The position numbers and the translations under genes are program-made. The notes under the pieces were generated by a model. It was not told where the DNA came from. It ran no database searches and saw nothing but the letters and a program-made list of their open reading frames with translations. Below, piece after piece: positions 7,901-12,663 of a DNA stretch of 13,750 nt; the stretch's first letter is position 1, and each line of letters starts with the position of its first letter. Source of the stretch: an uncultured Eubacteriales bacterium (lineage in GTDB: Bacteria > Bacillota > Clostridia > Monoglobales > Firm-18); the NCBI GenBank assembly GCA_905210885.1, contig CAJLYO010000021.1, forward strand, positions 1 through 13,750, read 5' to 3'.

Positions 7901-9293
7901 TTACGATTTGGGGATAATAAAAGGCACCGGAGAGGGTATGTTTTCACCCGAAAAAACGGTTACGCGCCGTGAGGTGATAATGTTTATAATGCGTTCTATG
8001 GGCGTTTCGGACGATGACGCGCTTTACAATGCTCAAGAAAGCGGCATAATCGGCAGCGAAAACCCCGATGAACCGGCAACGCGTGCGGATATAATAAAAT
8101 ATTGCATGAACGCGCTTTACAATGCAAAGCCCGACGGTATAGGCGGCGACACGGTAAAAGCGTATGAATACTTCCTTCCGCGCAGTTATGAAAGCGACCG
8201 GGAGGCTGTGAAAGCCGATATGGAAAAAATCGTGTTCGATAACATGTCGCTTGAGAATAACATAATCTTGCCGGGTGAAGGTATGTACGGTTCGGAAATA
8301 ACATGGACCGGCGGAAACGAGTATTTGTCACCGTCAGGCAGGGTTAACCGTCCCGACGGCGGAAGCGAGGATAAAAAAGCAGTGCTGACTGCAATGGTTC
8401 GGCGCGGAAATGCCGTATTAACCAAGGATTTTGAGTTTACGGTATTAAGCAATTTGCATACAAAATACCGTTCCGGAAGCTTTGCCGACGGAAACATAGC
8501 AATAAAACGGCTGAAGGGTGATTTCCATTTTAAATACAGTGCGACGCCGGCTTCAAAGTGCGACCTTGTTATGGGCTTTCATGATGATTCGGCAACCCCC
8601 GGCGCATATACGCAGATACCGATGATACTGCGCTTTTCGCCTTCGGGAAAAATTGACGCGTATTCCGGAAACGGCTACCGTGCCGAGTCCGATATAGATT
8701 ATGAGCCGGGTGTTACATACACCTTTGAGGTGTCGGGCAGTACGGCGTCAAAAAAATACAGCGCCGTTGTTACCGATTCAAAGGGCGGAAAATGGACTTT
8801 GGCTGATAATTATTCTTTCCGAACGACCGCAATCACCGCAAGCGACACATTGGACGGTATATCCTTTGTCGCGGCGCTGGGTGAAGGCTTTATAACCGGG
8901 CTTGAAATTGCCCCTGCTTCGGGCGGCGACGGCGAGTCGGGTATTAAATCCGCCGCTGAATACTTCGGCGCGGTAAGAGGTGATGTGAAAGTTGAAAAGG
9001 TTAGCGGCGCAAGGTATATGTCTACCGAACCCGGACTTCTTTCGGATAACGGAAAATATATCGCTTCACCAAGCGAGGACAAAACGGTGTATATTCTGCA
9101 AATTTCAGACGGCGTGCCGATATTTAACGACATTTCGTCTGTCAGCGGAACACTTTTAAAGGACGCGGTCACCGCCGCGGCTATAGGACTTATAAGGGGT
9201 GACGGAAATAACATGCTCTGCCCCGGCGGACTTTGCACAAGAGCGCAGGCGGCAAGCATAATAAGACGCTTTTGCGATTTGAAAAATAACTAA
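4929..9293 (+). CDS. SLH-anchored PcRGLX/YetA-like exo-lyase family protein with inserted Ig-like and concanavalin-like domains
   Basis: The product is 1454 residues and starts with a signal peptide (cleavage near 25-26, CLA-A or LAA-E). Residues about 33-116 form the RIFT-barrel-like domain (KRGIPFADG, QKYEDGYVNWLLV). A central beta region spans about 130-375, a toroid about 395-800 (HPYYSEFSNLC with H493, TSWVMYKNY, CETGEDYSRGKSP at 685-697, SGQNTTLLH) and a beta domain about 815-970. The first SLH motif is at about 976-1025 (FWDVLDHW, LGIIKG, MFSPEKTVTRRE). A degenerate second is at about 1031-1064 (SGIIGS, ATRAD), and a third at about 1397-1447 (IFNDI, GLIRGDG, CTRAQAA). Between the second and third lie an atrophied bacterial Ig-like domain (about 1100-1175) and a concanavalin/LamG-like domain (about 1180-1330). 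SLH triads bind secondary cell-wall polymer, so the enzyme is expected on the cell surface. Unlike its upstream paralogue it keeps toroid histidines H440, H557 and H619. Lyase activity and a pectic or other uronate substrate are inferred from family and from the downstream GH88 gene. Confidence 0.78.
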   Translation: MKSKSILCLVLAVMLAAVWYAPCLAAENDEVLTVFTVSERVGMNTEKFLAKRGIPFADGVLSENDSVYVRCVETGEAIAPQTRVLQKYEDGYVNWLLVAIAVDLKANESKTFELRRGKRRDDAINVVQKDGTITVDTGAVTAEFDSNGIVSLIYGGKNVLNQKGEISSCVQYGTLYNTTAGKAEVIDKGNTFVRVKVSAPYGQSVMRTEKTYTLVKGSSRISVDNACVSYNSLGLYTDSIRRYDYIDSLYESYYLADGFSAKTGSGSRSETSKIVCTGYASAYNDAEDISFSMVSRDIEKFKGAVSPGVVNGFAVKDGAIIYAPILYGTRYTWQDGLSRTTHSEIILKHGENNDLETALKAHNSPPSVTVDVSAYVNAGVLAGDKVSALAKAQIGEIVWTKNKRGGRIDAGTIPFALDSEADFTGMNEIHLAEIDYNVWHAVMATGNADLYDVVRESTEAYADVMQYKGSVEQARGLGRYRFGIGTPNSEGSHPYYSEFSNLCMAYLMTGDEYFYNQCYEIADVMCSLARAAVKMSGHTMTSTTGWGNGQISINKAHRTEEIRAAFQIRSMYNAYRLFGEERFKDLAKEIGLWSAAVQEEDGSWPQVINQSGEPIANTHGLTGITSWVMYKNYIMLYTQRGHCEYFRQTHDMDIFPQIQKFANWLIGQMGDNDWMWDPCSDIEKCETGEDYSRGKSPFQEMMSAEIFATVFNETHDDRYLNALARVLSNYIASARKSGFVSQRYNAEGYIQGQISPIFSGQNTTLLHIDTMLGKIFTENREKIVKMGYEGVAAVFADGAEYIPEQVTSTYNTKEVGANLYRRGDKRYLFVSNNSGYLSGEWEKDISLKVSGNSSLWTEMECETDNLYEVNLKKHLDMYGYVYSRELPVKLSAFSGKINAYVTKYDSDAIEFDISGTGSAKITVTNGDFAVTPGESYSITVADGDKKHVTVKRGNGAFATENGLEFNIDLSGNIPPFWDVLDHWCKNDAARLYDLGIIKGTGEGMFSPEKTVTRREVIMFIMRSMGVSDDDALYNAQESGIIGSENPDEPATRADIIKYCMNALYNAKPDGIGGDTVKAYEYFLPRSYESDREAVKADMEKIVFDNMSLENNIILPGEGMYGSEITWTGGNEYLSPSGRVNRPDGGSEDKKAVLTAMVRRGNAVLTKDFEFTVLSNLHTKYRSGSFADGNIAIKRLKGDFHFKYSATPASKCDLVMGFHDDSATPGAYTQIPMILRFSPSGKIDAYSGNGYRAESDIDYEPGVTYTFEVSGSTASKKYSAVVTDSKGGKWTLADNYSFRTTAITASDTLDGISFVAALGEGFITGLEIAPASGGDGESGIKSAAEYFGAVRGDVKVEKVSGARYMSTEPGLLSDNGKYIASPSEDKTVYILQISDGVPIFNDISSVSGTLLKDAVTAAAIGLIRGDGNNMLCPGGLCTRAQAASIIRRFCDLKNN
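6981..7013 (+). repeat. 33-base near-identical copy shared with 4030-4062
   Basis: Second copy of the CETGEDYSRGK-encoding segment, 32 of 33 bases identical to 4030-4062, with the only difference at 7005 (A here, C at 4054), a silent change in the serine codon. Confidence 0.85.
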
Positions 9294-9301
9294 ACCTTCT
9301 G

Positions 9302-9317
9302 CCGATAGGAATATCGG
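9302..9317 (+). other. Intercistronic hairpin with a GNRA-type tetraloop
   Basis: CCGATA-GGAA-TATCGG is a perfect six-base-pair stem closing a GGAA loop, which fits the stable GNRA tetraloop class. It starts nine bases after the stop of the SLH-anchored gene, in the widest gap between intact genes of the window (52 bases). An A-rich run follows it, not a T run, so it is not a standard intrinsic terminator for + strand transcription. A role in mRNA end protection, processing or differential expression within the operon is inference only. Confidence 0.5.
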
Positions 9318-9330
9318 AAAAAATATTAAT

Positions 9331-9336
9331 AAAGGA
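9331..9336 (+). promoter_or_regulatory. Shine-Dalgarno site for the concanavalin-like domain gene
   Basis: AAAGGA lies nine bases before the ATG at 9346 and just after the intercistronic hairpin. It supports 9346 as the start, which also opens a clear signal peptide. Confidence 0.6.
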
Positions 9337-9345
9337 TGGTAAGCT

Positions 9346-9930
9346 ATGAAATTAATTAAAAAAATGTTCGGACTTTTGCTGGCGCTGACATTGGTTTTTC
9401 AGGCTGTTTATGCTAAGGATCTTTCTGTAAGCGACAGTGTATTGATTAATGATGATTTTTCCTCCGATACTCTGGGTGATTATATAAACTCAGGTGTTAT
9501 ATATAATTCGGGTGCACTGACAGTCAGCGGCGGAGCAAATTCCGGACGTCTTATTAAGCAAACCGGAACTGCGCTTTCCTCCGGTGCATACAGTATATCT
9601 GCAACATTTAATTTCAATACTGTGGCTAATGTAAAGGTTTTGCTGAGTACGTCAAATACTGTGCCGGATTATTTGTACAGACTTTCCGTTTCAAACGAAA
9701 AAATGCAAATAGCAGATTTGGATATTTGTGAAATTTCCGCAAACAAGGACTATAATGTAGAGGTGCGGTTCTCTCTTGATACAAATGAAATGACCGTATA
9801 CGTAAACGGAATAAGATATCTTGAGGATAAGGCACTTACGATTAATCCCTTAACAGATGCTAATCGACTCTTTGAGATTGACGCAAGAAACAGCAGCGCT
9901 GTTTTTAACGTAGACAATATCAAATTTTAA
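9346..9930 (+). CDS. Secreted concanavalin/LamG-like domain protein; 5' part of a frame interrupted by an in-frame TAA
   Basis: As read, this encodes 194 residues: a signal peptide (1-23, basic MKLIKK, hydrophobic core, VYA-K cleavage site) and one concanavalin/LamG-like beta-sandwich (about 34-194). Diagnostic stretches are INDDFSSDTLG near the start, then RFSLDTNEMTVYVNG and EIDARNSSAVFNVDNIKF at the end, matching three other domain copies downstream. Such domains usually bind glycans or act as spacers in secreted carbohydrate-active proteins; no catalytic function can be claimed. The TAA at codon 195 is in the same frame as the next coding stretch, which continues the domain series without any shift. 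The short product could still fold as one domain, though it ends just before its final strand residues are complete. Base composition is lower in GC than the upstream genes: counted by hand, about 38% in 9421-9480 and 33% in 9601-9660, against 57% in 3361-3420. Confidence 0.75.
   Translation: MKLIKKMFGLLLALTLVFQAVYAKDLSVSDSVLINDDFSSDTLGDYINSGVIYNSGALTVSGGANSGRLIKQTGTALSSGAYSISATFNFNTVANVKVLLSTSNTVPDYLYRLSVSNEKMQIADLDICEISANKDYNVEVRFSLDTNEMTVYVNGIRYLEDKALTINPLTDANRLFEIDARNSSAVFNVDNIKF
9928..9930 (+). other. In-frame nonsense codon splitting a 738-codon three-domain gene
   Basis: TAA at codon 195 separates 9346-9927 from 9931-11562, which share one frame. Aligned on the domain end, the stop falls where related copies have tyrosine: DNYKFYRD (third domain of this frame) and DNIFIYRD (next gene), against DNIKF-stop-KI here. 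A single base change from TAT or TAC would produce TAA. The frame is preserved afterwards, so an insertion or deletion is not needed to explain it. Confidence 0.85.
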
Positions 9931-10074
9931 AAAATCATTTGGGACAGCCGCGAAAATGCAACGGTTGTTTGGAAGGACGATTTTGAAACATCTAAATCAG
10001 GGTATCTTGCGAACACCGGAGAAATTGCAGAGTTAAACGGCAGCAAGGTATATAAAATAGTTAAAGGACAGCGT

Positions 10075-11562
10075 TTGCTTGCCGGTGCAACAACAATTAC
10101 AAGCGGTGCTGTTGATATTTCCTGTGATGTGACTATTCCGGAGAGCGGTAATGCCGGAGGAATAATGTTTGGAATGACAGACAATAATTCGTCCAAGTAT
10201 GCGTTTCATACACAGCTTTACGGTAAGGACACTTATATGACCGGTGTTAAAAGCAACGGAGAACAGCAAGACTTTTTAATCTGCAAGGGCGTAACTCCGG
10301 GCAAATTTGTGAATTTAAGATTTGTTGTAAATATTGACAGGAAAACCGTTGATGCATATGTAGACGGCAAATTGTTTAAAAACAGTGACGGAGCGCAGAT
10401 GTACATACAAACCTTAAGTAACTATAACAGATATTTTGACGCAAGGTCAAGCGTTGATTTCTACCTTGACAATCTTAAGGTAACAAAATATTCCGGAAAC
10501 AAATTTAACTACGGTGCATACTATGATTATTTTGACGGTGAAACCAGCGCTGTATTCGATTCGGCATGCACAGACGGAGTTATGACGGTTGCGCCCGGTG
10601 ACAGAAAGCTTCATGCACTGTACGGCACAGATGTTCCGACAAGCGGAATATATTCCGCAAGCTTTGATATTAAATTTTTAAGCCTTGCGTCAAACGGAGC
10701 ATTTGACGATATCATGTCGGCACAGTCTGTTACAGGCACTGTTAATACTTATATTTTTGACTTGTATGAGAAAAACGGCGACATATATCTGCGTTCTTAC
10801 CTTGACGGCGGTAAGACACCCGTTCGTTTCAGAATACTTGCGGACGCGGACACAAAGGAATCCTTCAATTTTAAATATACCGTTAACCTTGACACAAAGC
10901 GTATTTACTTCTTTGCAAACGGGGAACAGGTATTGCCGGAATATAAGCTTTATATGAATAAGGACGCACGGGATAATCTTGCACGTCCGGCAGATTTTAA
11001 TATGAAGCTTAATAACAGCAAGAACACCTTTACCGTAGATAATTACAAATTTTACAGAGATGAGCTGGGCGCACTTTTAGAATACGGCGGAATACACAGT
11101 ACAAATATAGAACTTCCTTCGACCGTTGACGGCAGTGATGTTACATATACCTCGGACGACTCTGCGGCGGTAAGCGAAAGTGGTACGGTAAACATGCCGG
11201 AGGCTGAAAAAACAGTTCCCCTTACCGCGGCTGCCGGCGGACATAAGCTTCCGATTAAAATAACCGTCCCCGGAACAAGCTCAAACGTAAGCTTAAGCAG
11301 CGGAAACGGCGTATCGAGAGCGTACGCCCGGGACCTTAAGGACGGAATAATTATTCTCTGCACTTATAACAGCGACGGAGAGCTGATAGATATTACAAGC
11401 TCCGATGCGGCATCGTTTATAACCGCGGAACACATTAATTCAGCAAACGGCGATTACACTGTAAAGGCTATGCTTTGGGACGGTTTTACAGAGATTAAAC
11501 CTTTTGAAAAATCGGTAAGCAATGCCCTTAATATAGCTGACGGAGAAATAACGGTCAGATAA
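10075..11562 (+). CDS. Downstream part of the interrupted gene: two concanavalin-like domains, Ig-like domain and C-terminal module
   Basis: The frame is open from 9931, directly after the TAA. The 48 codons 9931-10074 read as genuine protein, including WKDDFETSKSGYLANTG, the start of a concanavalin-like domain. A TTG at 10075 with AAAGGA at 10064-10069 is the only plausible reinitiation point seen, but it would begin inside the domain and without a signal peptide, so I regard this as a stranded gene fragment. Numbered from 10075: rest of domain B to about 138 (VVNIDRKTVDAYVDGK, FDARSSVDFYLDNLK); domain C about 145-330 (TVNLDTKRIYFFANGE, VDNYKFYRD); an atrophied Ig-like domain about 342-400 (IELPSTVDGSDVTYTS); and a C-terminal module about 412-480 (GIIILCTYNSDGELIDI, VKAMLWDG) common at the ends of clostridial secreted glycan-active proteins. 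Expected role with the 5' part: extracellular glycan binding. If read through, the whole protein would have 738 residues including the recoded position. Confidence 0.65.
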   Translation: MLAGATTITSGAVDISCDVTIPESGNAGGIMFGMTDNNSSKYAFHTQLYGKDTYMTGVKSNGEQQDFLICKGVTPGKFVNLRFVVNIDRKTVDAYVDGKLFKNSDGAQMYIQTLSNYNRYFDARSSVDFYLDNLKVTKYSGNKFNYGAYYDYFDGETSAVFDSACTDGVMTVAPGDRKLHALYGTDVPTSGIYSASFDIKFLSLASNGAFDDIMSAQSVTGTVNTYIFDLYEKNGDIYLRSYLDGGKTPVRFRILADADTKESFNFKYTVNLDTKRIYFFANGEQVLPEYKLYMNKDARDNLARPADFNMKLNNSKNTFTVDNYKFYRDELGALLEYGGIHSTNIELPSTVDGSDVTYTSDDSAAVSESGTVNMPEAEKTVPLTAAAGGHKLPIKITVPGTSSNVSLSSGNGVSRAYARDLKDGIIILCTYNSDGELIDITSSDAASFITAEHINSANGDYTVKAMLWDGFTEIKPFEKSVSNALNIADGEITVR

Positions 11563-11568
11563 TGTGAT

Positions 11569-12663
11569 ATGAAAAAAATATTTTTATCGGCACTTATAAT
11601 TTTAAGCCTGTCGGCGCAGATTGTCTGCGCCGGCGGGGTAATCGAAGTGTATAAAAAGGATACCTTCGATACTGTTAAGGAATACGCTTTTGACGGCTCA
11701 AACGAGTATTTTACGGTAACTGTGGACAATGATTTCGGAAACACTGCGCCGTCAAGAAAAATTCCGTCCGGCAAAAGAATGATATGTAATATCTCCGAAA
11801 TAAGAAACGAAAAAAGCGGTATTATTGCCGCGGAGGCGGATATCTGCCTTGAAAAAATTTTTGACAGCCGCAGATATGTCTTAAGCATATTTGACGGTGA
11901 CGGGAACGTTCAGGCAGCCGGTCTTTGCAGCGAGAGAAATTTTCTCTATATTGACTGCTTTGACGAAAACGGCAGCCGGCAAATTTTGCCCATAGGCACA
12001 TATTTTCCGGGAGAGTGGTTTAATTTTGCGTACAGTGTAAACCTTGCCGACCGCGAAATAAAGCTTTATCTTGACGGCGACAGAATAATGTTTGACAATA
12101 AAATATACGCAAGCACTTCCGCCGCAAATCTATGCAGATTTTTAAGTATAGACCGCCGCGGTGCATCGGGGGATATGTGGATTGACAATATTTTTATATA
12201 TCGCGATAATTTTAACATAGGTACACAGAACAGATATGAGCAGGGCGGTGTTATTGTGCCTTTGACGGATTTTGAAGGCAGCGAAATTCACTGGGACAAG
12301 GCTTGCGTGCAAAACGGTATGCTGCGTCTGAGGGCAGCGCTTTCCGAAAGCGGACAGGCGCGGACATATTTTATGCCGTGCACGGGTTTTTACGTTTTGG
12401 GAAGGAGCATTTCCGATACCGGATATTATGCGGATATTTACGGTGAGGGCGGAGAAAGCGTTACGGCGATAATTGCATCGTATTCCGCCGACGGCAGGCT
12501 GCGCTGTGTACAGCGTGTAAACACGGTTTTAACCCGCGGATTTAACGATTTAAGCGTTTTAAGCAGTGACGCGGAAGCGGATTATTACAAGGGCTTTTTA
12601 TGGTCGGACGGTTCAATTATGCCGTACGGCGAGCCTGTTATTAAGATGGGAGAGAAAAAATGA
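11569..12663 (+). CDS. Secreted concanavalin/LamG-like domain protein with C-terminal glycan-protein module
   Basis: The 364-residue product begins with a signal peptide (1-21, MKK, VCA-G). A concanavalin/LamG-like domain follows at about 25-213, with FNFAYSVNLADREIKLYLDG, IDRRG and DNIFIYRD closely matching the three domains of the preceding interrupted gene. Residues about 228-275 look like a worn Ig-like domain (VPLTDFEGSEIHWDK, NGMLRLRAAL). Residues about 297-357 form the same C-terminal module as in the preceding gene (IIASYSADGRL, GFLWSDGSIMP). No catalytic residues are recognisable; glycan binding outside the cell is the likely role. The start is six bases after the preceding stop, and no good Shine-Dalgarno site is seen at normal spacing, which suggests dependence on ribosomes finishing the upstream frame. 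The stop overlaps the GH88 start by four bases (ATGA), so it is firmly part of the operon. Confidence 0.75.
   Translation: MKKIFLSALIILSLSAQIVCAGGVIEVYKKDTFDTVKEYAFDGSNEYFTVTVDNDFGNTAPSRKIPSGKRMICNISEIRNEKSGIIAAEADICLEKIFDSRRYVLSIFDGDGNVQAAGLCSERNFLYIDCFDENGSRQILPIGTYFPGEWFNFAYSVNLADREIKLYLDGDRIMFDNKIYASTSAANLCRFLSIDRRGASGDMWIDNIFIYRDNFNIGTQNRYEQGGVIVPLTDFEGSEIHWDKACVQNGMLRLRAALSESGQARTYFMPCTGFYVLGRSISDTGYYADIYGEGGESVTAIIASYSADGRLRCVQRVNTVLTRGFNDLSVLSSDAEADYYKGFLWSDGSIMPYGEPVIKMGEKK
12648..12654 (+). promoter_or_regulatory. Shine-Dalgarno site for the GH88 gene
   Basis: GGGAGAG lies five bases before the ATG at 12660, inside the end of the preceding gene. It fixes the start at the ATGA overlap. 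Confidence 0.65.

Noticed and set aside
9302..9325. Intrinsic terminator after the SLH-anchored gene
   Set aside because: The short stem is followed by A residues rather than T on the + strand, and the genes downstream belong to the same series.
9279..9329. Internal promoter before 9346 (TTGAAA and TATTAAT-like elements)
   Set aside because: The two elements are not at a usable spacing from each other, so I cannot support a promoter from sequence alone.
9918..9940. Frameshift or A-run indel as the cause of the split gene
   Set aside because: Both parts are in the same frame with no shift, so a substitution creating TAA is sufficient.
10075..10077. TTG at 10075 as the true start of an independent gene
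   Set aside because: The 48 in-frame codons before it read as the start of a concanavalin-like domain, and a protein starting there would lack a signal peptide and part of its domain.
11572..11578. Run of seven A at the start of the second concanavalin-like gene as a phase-variation tract
   Set aside because: It encodes the normal lysines of a signal peptide and is too short to argue for slippage without population data.
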